Shown: positions 1-5,539 of the stretch, one piece after another | How the letters are laid out: the number at the start of each line of letters is the position of its first letter | How positions within the stretch are numbered: position 1 is the stretch's first letter | Assembly: GCA_964491375.1 (NCBI GenBank) | Contig: CAZBGL010000241.1 | Location: forward strand, 1-6,108 | Length of the DNA stretch: 6,108 bases | Source: CAZBGL01 sp964491375 | GTDB lineage: Bacteria > Desulfobacterota > Deferrisomatia > Deferrisomatales > Deferrisomataceae | Direction of reading: 5' to 3' | Notes under the pieces: generated by a model | What the model was told of the DNA's origin: nothing | Databases searched by the model: none | The model's input: the letters and a program-made list of their open reading frames with translations, nothing else | Made by a program: the position numbers and the translations under genes

Positions 1-223
1 ACGGATCGAACGGGCCGCTCCCACCCGGCCCGGGGGCTCGGGTCCGCGCACGCGGCCGGAAGGCCGGACACGGTCGCCTCCCGAGCCCGCCAACCGCCCA
101 CGCGAGCGGCACACCGACGACCGAGCGGCGGCATCGAGGCCGTGGCCGCAAGCGGAGGCGAGCCCCCGGGCGGCCTCCTACAGCCGTGCCCGAACCCGGA
201 GGGCGCGGCGACGCAGAGGCCGG
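1..223. other. Left-edge stretch without a supported gene
   Basis: No coding region is supported here. Several frames stay open, as expected at this GC content, but their translations are Arg/Pro/Gly/Ala-rich and show no recognisable domain. A minus-strand ATG at 132-134 opens a frame to the window edge but has no convincing ribosome binding site. The stretch lies downstream of the cytochrome gene. It contains inverted repeats (34-42 with 80-88, 53-57 with 62-66, and 154-159 with 173-178) but no T-run on either strand to make an intrinsic terminator. I saw no tRNA T-arm and no RNase P, tmRNA or SRP RNA signature. Confidence 0.5.
34..88. repeat. Nested inverted repeat
   Basis: GGGCTCGGG (34-42) is matched by its exact complement CCCGAGCCC (80-88). 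Between them, CGGCC (53-57) and GGCCG (62-66) form a 5-bp stem closing a GGAA loop, which is a GNRA-type tetraloop when read on the plus strand. The nesting could be a folded RNA or a transcription-end structure, but such repeats arise by chance at high GC and no U-tract follows. The function is unknown. Confidence 0.4.
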
Positions 224-1759
224 TCACCGCCCCCGGTCGTCGTGCTCCTCGTCTTCCGCGAGGGCCGCCCCGAGGCGCTCCAGGGTCTCGTTCAGGTCCC
301 ACCATCCGTTCTTGAACGTGGCGTAATCCGGCGCCCCGGTCATGGCCGAGGCGTAACGGATCGAGTTCGTGTAGAAGAGCCACGAGCGAAGCCACAGGTG
401 TTCCAGGGGCTCATCGAACGGGTTGGCCGGATCGGCCAGGCCCCGCCGCCAGGCCTCCTGCACGAGGCGCGTGGCCGTACGGACCATGGCGTTGGTGTTC
501 CGGATCGTGCGGTCGAGCTTGGCGAAATGGGCCCCGATCCACTGGCGGTTGTGACAGGCGTTGCACACCCGGGCCATCAGCTCCCGCCGGCGCTCCCGTT
601 CCCGGGGGCCGATCAGGCCCTGCTCGGCCGGTTCCCCCTCGAACGTTACGGGCAAGGGCTGCCCGTCGGGATTCCGCAACTCGTACGTGGCCCCTGACCC
701 GGGCTGGGGATGGGCGTAGGGCAGCCCGAAAATGCGCACCCACAGCCGGGCACCGAAGTCGTGGCTCCGCTCGGCGATCACCTGGCCCTGGTCGTCCGCG
801 AGCAGGCTCACGTGGCACACCGCGCAGGTGGGTGCCGTGAAGTCCCGCCCCACCACCCAGGGGACGGCCTCCCACTCGAACTCGTGCGCCCTCACCTCGT
901 ACAGGTTTCCGTGCTTGGAGTCCCGGAACACGTTCCACGCGGGCACGTCCGGCTCCAGATGGCACTGGGAGCAGGTGTGGGGATCGCGGGCGTCGCGGAT
1001 GGAGAAGGCGTGCCGGGCATGGCACGAAGTGCACGCGCCCCGGGACCCGTCCGGATTGATCCGGCCCACGCCCTGGTTGGGCCACCCCCTGAGGTTCGGG
1101 ACCTCCAGTTCCCCCAAGGCGGTGCGCACCTTGACGGAGCCCTCCACCGTTACCCGTGTGCCGTGGCACCCGTAGCAGGTCTCCCAGCGGTTGGTGGCAT
1201 CGGAGGGCACGCGCACGAGATGGCCCCCCTCCCACTCCCGGCTGCCCGCTACCGTGTCCACCAACAGGGCGTACACGGGGTTCCGCGCCAAGTTTTCATG
1301 GGCGAACGCCTTCTTGCCCCGCCCGTACTGCTCCGCCTCCAGCGGATGGCACGTGGAGCAGTCCCGGGGAGTCACCACCACGTGGATCCGGAATCCCATA
1401 TGGTCGAAGGCGTCCGGGTGGGCGTCGGGAGCCTGGCCGTGGCACTCGAAGCACCCCACGACCTTCCCCCCGAACCCGGCGGGCACGTCCCCCCGGGAGA
1501 AGCGGTGTTCCTGCTCCGGGCGGGCCAGGGCCTTCTCCGGGGGGGTCCATGCATGGCGGCTCCGGAGCCAGTCGTACACGATGCCGGGCGTGTACATCCG
1601 GTGGCACTCCACGCAGGCCCGGGTCTCCTCGCCCATGTCCTGGGGCAGGTCCGCTCCCGCTGCCCCACCCGGCGACGCCGCCACCCAGACGACCGCCAGC
1701 GCCCACACCCATCCGGCACACCTGCGACCGCCCCTCCGGCTCTGGCCCATGGCCCGCAT
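224..1759 (-). CDS. Octaheme c-type cytochrome, hydroxylamine oxidoreductase-like
   Basis: This 511-residue protein has exactly eight CXXCH haem-binding motifs, starting at residues 49, 103, 134, 195, 243, 263, 312 and 399. The N-terminus looks like a Sec signal peptide: basic RRGGRR, a hydrophobic stretch at 16-29 and an AGA cleavage site near residue 36, so the protein should be periplasmic. Haem number and length, the block between haems 4 and 6 (WPNQGVGRINPDGS at 226-239, then the haem 5 and 6 sites), SKHG at 281-284, and a long helical tail after haem 8 ending in GAPDY (475-479) match my memory of the HAO-like octaheme family. Members oxidise hydroxylamine or hydrazine, or reduce nitrite or hydroxylamine. 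Direction depends partly on a Tyr that crosslinks the catalytic haem; Tyr479 is a candidate, unproven. The ATG at 1757-1759 is chosen because GGAG (1766-1769) lies 6 nt upstream. No NapC/NrfH-type partner or second cytochrome is nearby. The family call is firm; the substrate is unknown. Confidence 0.88.
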   Translation of the reverse strand: MRAMGQSRRGGRRCAGWVWALAVVWVAASPGGAAGADLPQDMGEETRACVECHRMYTPGIVYDWLRSRHAWTPPEKALARPEQEHRFSRGDVPAGFGGKVVGCFECHGQAPDAHPDAFDHMGFRIHVVVTPRDCSTCHPLEAEQYGRGKKAFAHENLARNPVYALLVDTVAGSREWEGGHLVRVPSDATNRWETCYGCHGTRVTVEGSVKVRTALGELEVPNLRGWPNQGVGRINPDGSRGACTSCHARHAFSIRDARDPHTCSQCHLEPDVPAWNVFRDSKHGNLYEVRAHEFEWEAVPWVVGRDFTAPTCAVCHVSLLADDQGQVIAERSHDFGARLWVRIFGLPYAHPQPGSGATYELRNPDGQPLPVTFEGEPAEQGLIGPRERERRRELMARVCNACHNRQWIGAHFAKLDRTIRNTNAMVRTATRLVQEAWRRGLADPANPFDEPLEHLWLRSWLFYTNSIRYASAMTGAPDYATFKNGWWDLNETLERLGAALAEDEEHDDRGR

Positions 1760-1765
1760 CTCTGG

Positions 1766-1769
1766 CTCC
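1766..1769 (-). promoter_or_regulatory. Ribosome binding site of the octaheme cytochrome gene
   Basis: On the minus strand GGAG sits 6 nt before the ATG at 1757-1759. A second in-frame ATG at 1748-1750 would be 15 nt away, so this site favours the longer form, which also keeps the full basic n-region of the signal peptide. Confidence 0.55.
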
Positions 1770-1796
1770 GGTCACTTCGGGCAGAACGAGCATTCC

Positions 1797-1830
1797 ACCC
1801 CCTCCCGCGGAAGAGCCGGGGTGAGGGGGG
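1797..1830 (-). repeat. REP-like imperfect palindrome in the cytochrome leader
   Basis: CCCCCTC (1798-1804) and GAGGGGG (1823-1829) are exact complements separated by 18 nt. Read on the minus strand, the segment has the form CCCTCACCCCGG followed by a G-rich return arm. It resembles the widespread short intergenic palindromes of type CCCTCACCCC-N-GGGAGAGGG seen in many bacterial genomes. Only one copy is in the window, so membership of a repeat family cannot be shown here. Confidence 0.35.
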
Positions 1831-1866
1831 CCGCCGCCTGAAAGATCGATAGGAGCTCCGGGGGAA

Positions 1867-1876
1867 TGCACGTGCA
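1867..1876. repeat. Perfect 10-bp palindrome
   Basis: TGCACGTGCA is identical on both strands. It touches the outer arm of the neighbouring 8-bp inverted repeat and lies between the cytochrome gene and its candidate promoter. It could be an operator half-site pair or a leader hairpin; its function is unknown. Confidence 0.4.
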
Positions 1877-1908
1877 GGGTCCCCGTCGCGGCACCCCCAT
1901 GGGGACCC
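1877..1908. repeat. 8-bp inverted repeat in the cytochrome leader
   Basis: GGGTCCCC (1877-1884) pairs exactly with GGGGACCC (1901-1908) across 16 nt. A second palindrome, CCCCATGGGG (1895-1904), overlaps its right arm, so two mutually exclusive pairings are possible. It would form a strong stem in the cytochrome 5' leader. No U-tract follows on either strand, so it is not a standard terminator. Confidence 0.45.
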
Positions 1909-1943
1909 GCCGGCTCCCTTGCAACGGCGTGCGGTCAGGGCAA

Positions 1944-1972
1944 AGTATAGGCGTACCGGTAAGGGGTGCAAA
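1944..1972 (-). promoter_or_regulatory. Candidate sigma70 promoter for the cytochrome gene
   Basis: On the minus strand TTTGCA (1972-1967, 4 of 6 matches to the -35 consensus) and TATACT (1949-1944, 5 of 6 to the -10) are separated by 17 nt. Transcription would begin near 1937 and leave a 5' leader of about 180 nt before the cytochrome ATG. This is one of the few AT-rich spots in the gap. The -35 end lies next to the Shine-Dalgarno of the divergent small gene, so the two genes may share control. The call is by eye only. Confidence 0.4.
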
Positions 1973-1973
1973 C

Positions 1974-1978
1974 AGGAG
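1974..1978 (+). promoter_or_regulatory. Ribosome binding site deciding the start of the Cys-rich small protein
   Basis: AGGAG lies 5 nt before the ATG at 1984. An in-frame GTG at 1966 would place this site inside the coding sequence, so the ATG start giving 66 residues is preferred. Confidence 0.6.
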
Positions 1979-1983
1979 ACCCG

Positions 1984-2184
1984 ATGTCCCACGACGAGAG
2001 GTTCCGGCCCGCGGGAGGGGTGCCCGGGCGAGTGTTCGTGCCCCGCGCCTGCGGGGGCCGGAAACACGCCTGTCCGGACTGCTACGTGTGCCAGTGGTGC
2101 TCTGACAGCCGGTGCACCGCGTGCCGGCGGGGGGCCGTGCCCCGATGCGTTCCGGACGATGCCGGTCAGGCCACGAACAGGTAG
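1984..2184 (+). CDS. Small Cys-rich protein, probable metal binder
   Basis: This 66-residue protein is not one I can name. It has eight cysteines, six in the pattern C30-x2-C33-x2-C36-x2-C39-x4-C44-x2-C47, with further Cys at 23 and 55. Such evenly spaced CxxC pairs usually bind zinc or an iron-sulfur cluster. Four successive x2 spacings also resemble a ferredoxin-type run, but the protein lacks the usual C-x2-C-x2-C-x3-C-P form. There is no signal peptide or membrane segment, so it should be cytoplasmic. The basic N-terminal half (FRPAGGVPGRVFVPRACGGR) reads like a conserved lead-in. Support for coding comes from the AGGAG at 1974-1978, about 86% G/C in third positions, and the dense Cys motif. 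It is divergent from the cytochrome gene, and its 3' end overlaps the convergent glycosyltransferase by 19 bp. Confidence 0.65.
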   Translation: MSHDERFRPAGGVPGRVFVPRACGGRKHACPDCYVCQWCSDSRCTACRRGAVPRCVPDDAGQATNR

Positions 2185-3128
2185 TCCACGCCTTCGCGGT
2201 AGCCTGCGAGTTCCCCCCGGATCCGGTTCCGGGCCCGTGGCGCGCCGAAGCAGAACAGCCCCAGCCCCTCCCACCGGGGCGAGCCGTTTCCCGGCCTCCA
2301 GGGGACTCCTTCCGCGTCCACCCCCCGTGCCCGGAGCACGTCCACCCACAGGGCGAGGCTGCGCCCCCGCCCGAACACCCGGACGTGCCGTTGGGCCCTC
2401 AGGGCCAGTTCGGCGGACAGGTGGCGGGCCTTCACCGCCCGGAACGCCTCCGGGGCGGTGCGGGCCGAGGTGCGGGTCTCCCGGGCCCGGTGCTCCCTCC
2501 ACAGGTAGAGCACGGCGGGCACTTTTCCCACCCGCAGGCCCATCCGGTGCCAGCGCAGGAGCAAATCCAGATCTTCCGGGCCCGGGCCCTCCCACCACCC
2601 CCCGCCTTCCACCAGGACCCGGGTCCGCACCAGGAGGGTCGCGTGGGCGACCGTGCACTCCACGTAACGCTCGCGGGCGATGTCGTCCGGGGTGACCAGA
2701 CCGTTCTGCCACGCGACGTACCGCCGCATCGCGGGCGAAACCGCCTCGTGGGGGAACAGGCGCACCCGGCTTCCCACGGCGTGCCACTCGGGATGGCGTT
2801 CCAGGGCCTCTACCAGCGCGGCCAGCCGCCCCGGCGCGCACAGGTCGTCCGCGTCCATGCGCGCCACGAACGGCGCCGAAACCTCCCGAAGGCCCCGGTT
2901 GAGGGCCGCGGCCACGCCCCGGGGAGGCGTCCGGACAAGGTGGAGCCGATGGTCCCCCCGGGCGGCCTCCACAAGGGCCCGGGCGCTCGGATCGTCGCTT
3001 CCGTCGTCCACGGCCACCAGGCGCCAGTCCCGGAAGCGCTGCCGCGCCAGGCTCCTCCACGCCGCACCCACCCACTGCGAGGCGTTCCGGACCGGCATCA
3101 GCACGTCCACTACGGACACGGCTTGCAT
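2166..3128 (-). CDS. Family 2 glycosyltransferase (GT-A fold) with a short Rossmann-like tail
   Basis: This 320-residue protein opens with the GT2 signature VDVLMPVRNAS (7-17), followed by VAVDDGSDD (38-46) for nucleotide-sugar binding. A metal-binding DxD is present as MDADD (91-95), and an acceptor-side ED motif as GPEDLDL (183-189). It should transfer a sugar from an NDP-sugar to a glycan or lipid acceptor at the cytoplasmic membrane face. There is no membrane segment, so it may act as a soluble or peripheral enzyme. Residues about 247-320 look like an added nucleotide-binding-type domain: VRVFGRGRS resembles a worn GxGxxG turn, and the end (RIRGELAGYREGVDYLFVA) is a tail I associate with some proteobacterial GT2 enzymes. 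The ATG at 3126-3128 leaves only 1 nt after GGAGG. A GTG at 3117-3119 (Val4) is 10 nt away and may be the true start. No polysaccharide genes are nearby, so the product is unknown. Confidence 0.85.
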   Translation of the reverse strand: MQAVSVVDVLMPVRNASQWVGAAWRSLARQRFRDWRLVAVDDGSDDPSARALVEAARGDHRLHLVRTPPRGVAAALNRGLREVSAPFVARMDADDLCAPGRLAALVEALERHPEWHAVGSRVRLFPHEAVSPAMRRYVAWQNGLVTPDDIARERYVECTVAHATLLVRTRVLVEGGGWWEGPGPEDLDLLLRWHRMGLRVGKVPAVLYLWREHRARETRTSARTAPEAFRAVKARHLSAELALRAQRHVRVFGRGRSLALWVDVLRARGVDAEGVPWRPGNGSPRWEGLGLFCFGAPRARNRIRGELAGYREGVDYLFVA

Positions 3129-3150
3129 CCCTCCGGAACGGTGCTACCTT
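3123..3150 (+). promoter_or_regulatory. Weak candidate promoter for the receiver-ferritin gene
   Basis: TTGCAT (3123-3128) and an extended -10-like TGCTACCTT (3142-3150) are separated by 16 nt between hexamers, placing a start near 3157. Only about half of the hexamer bases match consensus. The site overlaps the glycosyltransferase start, so the two divergent genes would share this 62-bp control region. The call is tentative. Confidence 0.25.
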
Positions 3151-3190
3151 GGGGGCTCATCGAGAAATTCCCCAGGGGGAGCAAAGGGAA

Positions 3191-4186
3191 ATGCCATCCG
3201 TGATCCTGCACGTGGAGGACGAATCGGGCCTTACCCGCCTGGTTGAGGTCGTGTTCCGCCGCCTGGGGTTCGACGGAAGGGTCGAGAACGCCCCCACCCT
3301 GGCCGAGGCGTGGGATACGCTTCAGCGCATGGTGGCCGAGGGCACGCCCCCCTCGCTGATCCTGACCGACCTGGGCCTGCCCGACGGTTCCGGGCTCGAT
3401 TTCATCCGGCGGGTGCGTGCGGACCCGGCGGTGCGGACGATCCCGGTGGTGGTGCTCTCGGGCGACGCCACACCCGACCACGTGAGCCAGACCTATGCGG
3501 TGGGGGCCAACGCGTTCGTGCCCAAGATCCCCCCCGACGGCGACATCGTGGGCGCGGTGGAATCCCTGTACGCGTGCTGGATGAAGGCCGTGTTCCTTCC
3601 GGAGCACCCGCCCGTGGACCCGGCACGCCGCCTCCTGGGCCGGGCCGTGGCGTTCGAGTCCCGGCGCGCCCGCGTGTACGGAGAACTGGCCCGTCGCTTC
3701 CGACGAGTACCTGCCGTGCTCCAACTCTGGCTGGACATGGCCCTGGCCGAGGGCAACCACGCCAACCTGCTCGCGTTTTTCGAAGGGATGGTCCGATCCT
3801 CCGACACGACCCCGGCCGAGCTGGCCTCCTTGGAAGGACATCTGGCCCGGGCGGAGGAGTGCCTGGCCCGGGTGGAGCGGCGACTGGACGACATCCCCCG
3901 GCCCGACCTGGACACGGCCCTGGGGTGGGCGCTGGAACTGGAGGGATCTCCCGGCGAGGAACTGGTCCTCTCCGGCCTGCGCATCCTGGCGGTCCGCTCC
4001 CCGGACGCCGTGGAGATCCTTGTGGACAGCATTGCCCGGCATGCGGCCCGGTTCCTGTCGGCGGTCCGCACCCTCACCTCCAGGCCGGAGCTGCTCCGGC
4101 AGGCCGACGCTCTGGAGGCCCATTTCCGGAACATCCGGGACCGGTGGCGCTCCGGGGCCCCCGGCGCCTCCCGCCCCGTCCACTGA
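3191..4186 (+). CDS. Response regulator: CheY-like receiver fused to a ferritin/rubrerythrin-like domain
   Basis: This 331-residue protein carries an N-terminal receiver domain (about 3-125). The acidic pair is E9-D10, the phosphoacceptor is D60 in LTDLGLPDGSG, the switch Ser is S90 in VVLSGDA, and the Lys is K112 in VPKIPP, so all key residues are present. It should be phosphorylated by a histidine kinase not seen in the window. No DNA-binding domain follows. Residues about 148-295 are helical and resemble the rubrerythrin-like bundle: E156 with VYGELARRF (162-170), LW (179-180), and the ExxH site E187-x2-H190 in LAEGNHANLL. A second half has ALELE (247-251) and H284, but the Glu expected three residues before H284 is Ile281, so the diiron site may be incomplete. 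The output may therefore be redox- or metal-related, or purely structural. ATG at 3191 is chosen over the longer TTG frame at 3149 because the receiver begins right after it and GGAG (3178-3181) precedes it. The receiver is certain, the ferritin-like call moderate. Confidence 0.85.
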   Translation: MPSVILHVEDESGLTRLVEVVFRRLGFDGRVENAPTLAEAWDTLQRMVAEGTPPSLILTDLGLPDGSGLDFIRRVRADPAVRTIPVVVLSGDATPDHVSQTYAVGANAFVPKIPPDGDIVGAVESLYACWMKAVFLPEHPPVDPARRLLGRAVAFESRRARVYGELARRFRRVPAVLQLWLDMALAEGNHANLLAFFEGMVRSSDTTPAELASLEGHLARAEECLARVERRLDDIPRPDLDTALGWALELEGSPGEELVLSGLRILAVRSPDAVEILVDSIARHAARFLSAVRTLTSRPELLRQADALEAHFRNIRDRWRSGAPGASRPVH

Positions 4187-4192
4187 GACGCC

Positions 4193-5539
4193 TCAGGAGA
4201 TGTCCGCCGACTCCACCAGGAGCGAGGGTGCCCCCACCCCGTCGTGGAACCACAGGTCCGAACCCACGGCCGCCACGCCACTCAGCAGGTCGAGCAGGTT
4301 CCCGGCCAGGGCCGCGCCGGTGACCGGGTGGGCGACCTCACCGCCCCGGATCCACAGTCCGGAGCACCCCACGGAGAAGTCCCCGGAGATGGGGTCCACC
4401 GTGTGGAGTCCCAGAACCTCTCTCACCCAGAGCCCCTGCCAGGCTTTCCGGCACAGGTCCCGGGCGGTCCCGTCCGGACCGGCCTGGACGTACAGGTTCG
4501 TCACGTCCGGTCCCGGCGGGGCCGCCGGGCCTGCGGCCGCGTTGCCCGTGCTCCGGGCCCCGGCCCGGACGGCGGTGGCCCGGTCGTAGAGCAGGGCCTC
4601 CAGCACGCCCCGGCCGATCACGCGGGTACGGGTACGGGGAACGCCCTCGTCGTCCACGGGCTGGGTGTCGGTGCCGCCCGGCAGCACCCCGTCGTCCCAC
4701 ACGGTGAGCCGGTCCGAGGCCACGGCCTGGCCCAAGCGTCCCTGGAACAGGCTCGTGCCCTTCAGGTGGGACTCCCCGAGGAACGAGGGCGCGAGCACCT
4801 GCAGGATCTCGGCCGCCACCCGGGCGTCGAGCACCACCGGGAACCGGCCGTGCCGGCACCCTTCCGCGCCCAGCAGCTCAACGGCCCGCCCCACCGCCTC
4901 CCGGGCCAGGCACTCCGGATCCAGTTCGCTCCACCGTCGGCGTTCCACCGAGGCCCACCCGGTCTCCGAGGCCCGGCCCTGGGCAGCAGCCACCTCCAGG
5001 GAGGCGCCGAACCGGGTCTCGGCCCAGGCCACGGACTGGCCCCGGTGGTTCCGGATCTCCCGGAACACCTCCGCGGCCTCGGCCGAGGGTTTCCGCACGG
5101 CGCGCACCCTGGGATCCAGGGAGCGTGCGGCCTCCTCCAGGACGCGCACGAACGCCTCCAGGTGGTCCGAGCGGATCCCGGCGGCCTGGGGGTCGCGGAT
5201 GTGGAGAGCGTCCTCCGAGGCGGCCCCCGGGCCCACGTCCCCCTCCAGGTCGGCGCCGGGCACGGGGTCTTGAGCCCGTGCGGAAGCAACCGCCCGGGCC
5301 ACGATCTCGCCGGGGTCGGTATCCCGGGTCAAGGGGGCCGAGGCAAACCCCACCCGGCCGCCCCCCAGGTCGATCCGGAAAGCGATGTACGCGCTTCTCC
5401 ACTGTTCCGTGGTGGCCGCGCGCCCTTCCCGGCCCTCCACGCGCCTCCCGTGTTCTCGCCACACCGAGGCCTGCCACGGTCGCCCCTGGGCGATGCGGGC
5501 CAGGCCTTCCCACGGAACGGAGGGCTCCCGACCGCTCAC
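4193..5539 (-). CDS. pmbA: TldE/PmbA-like protein of the TldD/TldE metalloprotease family
   Basis: This 448-residue protein is close to the usual length of about 450 for PmbA/TldE. The C-terminal half is typical: PVDDEGVPRTR (294-304), GVLEALLYDRATA (311-323), RSTGNA (329-334), HTVDPISGDFSVGCSGLWI (379-397) and AHPVTGAALAGNLLDLL (403-419), ending in a PSLLV-type strand. No HExxxH zinc motif is present, which separates TldE from its catalytic partner TldD. TldE normally pairs with TldD to cleave unfolded or modified peptides in the cytoplasm, for example microcin B17 maturation or CcdA antitoxin turnover in E. coli. tldD is not in this window. The GTG at 5537-5539 is chosen because GGAGGT (5546-5551) lies 6 nt upstream and it overlaps the acetyltransferase stop as GTGA. 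An in-frame start at 5611 would add 24 residues lying entirely inside that gene. The 3' end faces the receiver-ferritin gene across 6 bp. Confidence 0.88.
   Translation of the reverse strand: MSGREPSVPWEGLARIAQGRPWQASVWREHGRRVEGREGRAATTEQWRSAYIAFRIDLGGGRVGFASAPLTRDTDPGEIVARAVASARAQDPVPGADLEGDVGPGAASEDALHIRDPQAAGIRSDHLEAFVRVLEEAARSLDPRVRAVRKPSAEAAEVFREIRNHRGQSVAWAETRFGASLEVAAAQGRASETGWASVERRRWSELDPECLAREAVGRAVELLGAEGCRHGRFPVVLDARVAAEILQVLAPSFLGESHLKGTSLFQGRLGQAVASDRLTVWDDGVLPGGTDTQPVDDEGVPRTRTRVIGRGVLEALLYDRATAVRAGARSTGNAAAGPAAPPGPDVTNLYVQAGPDGTARDLCRKAWQGLWVREVLGLHTVDPISGDFSVGCSGLWIRGGEVAHPVTGAALAGNLLDLLSGVAAVGSDLWFHDGVGAPSLLVESADIS

Noticed and set aside
154..178. GGAGGC/GCCTCC hairpin as a terminator of the cytochrome gene
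   Set aside because: The stem is only 6 bp with a 13-nt loop, and no U-tract follows on the minus strand.
185..230. Fragments resembling a GEMM-type riboswitch (GACGCAGAGGCCGG)
   Set aside because: The rest of the GEMM consensus is absent, and the plus strand here leads only into the antisense of the cytochrome gene.
1775..1800. A sigma54-like TGGAAT...TTCT on the minus strand before the cytochrome
   Set aside because: The invariant GC of the -12 element is missing, so the match is too poor.
1866..2105. A 79-codon plus-strand frame beginning in the palindrome at 1867-1876
   Set aside because: It is Arg/Pro-rich, has no motif, and overlaps the better supported Cys-rich gene in another frame.
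1372..3075. A 567-codon open frame on the minus strand spanning the cytochrome leader and the glycosyltransferase
   Set aside because: Its translation is Gly/Pro/Arg/Ala-rich without any domain, and it overlaps genes with clear signatures; at this GC content off-frame stretches stay open.
3110..4183. A 357-codon minus-strand frame antisense to the receiver-ferritin gene
   Set aside because: It is a compositional shadow: no recognisable motif, while the plus strand has an intact receiver.
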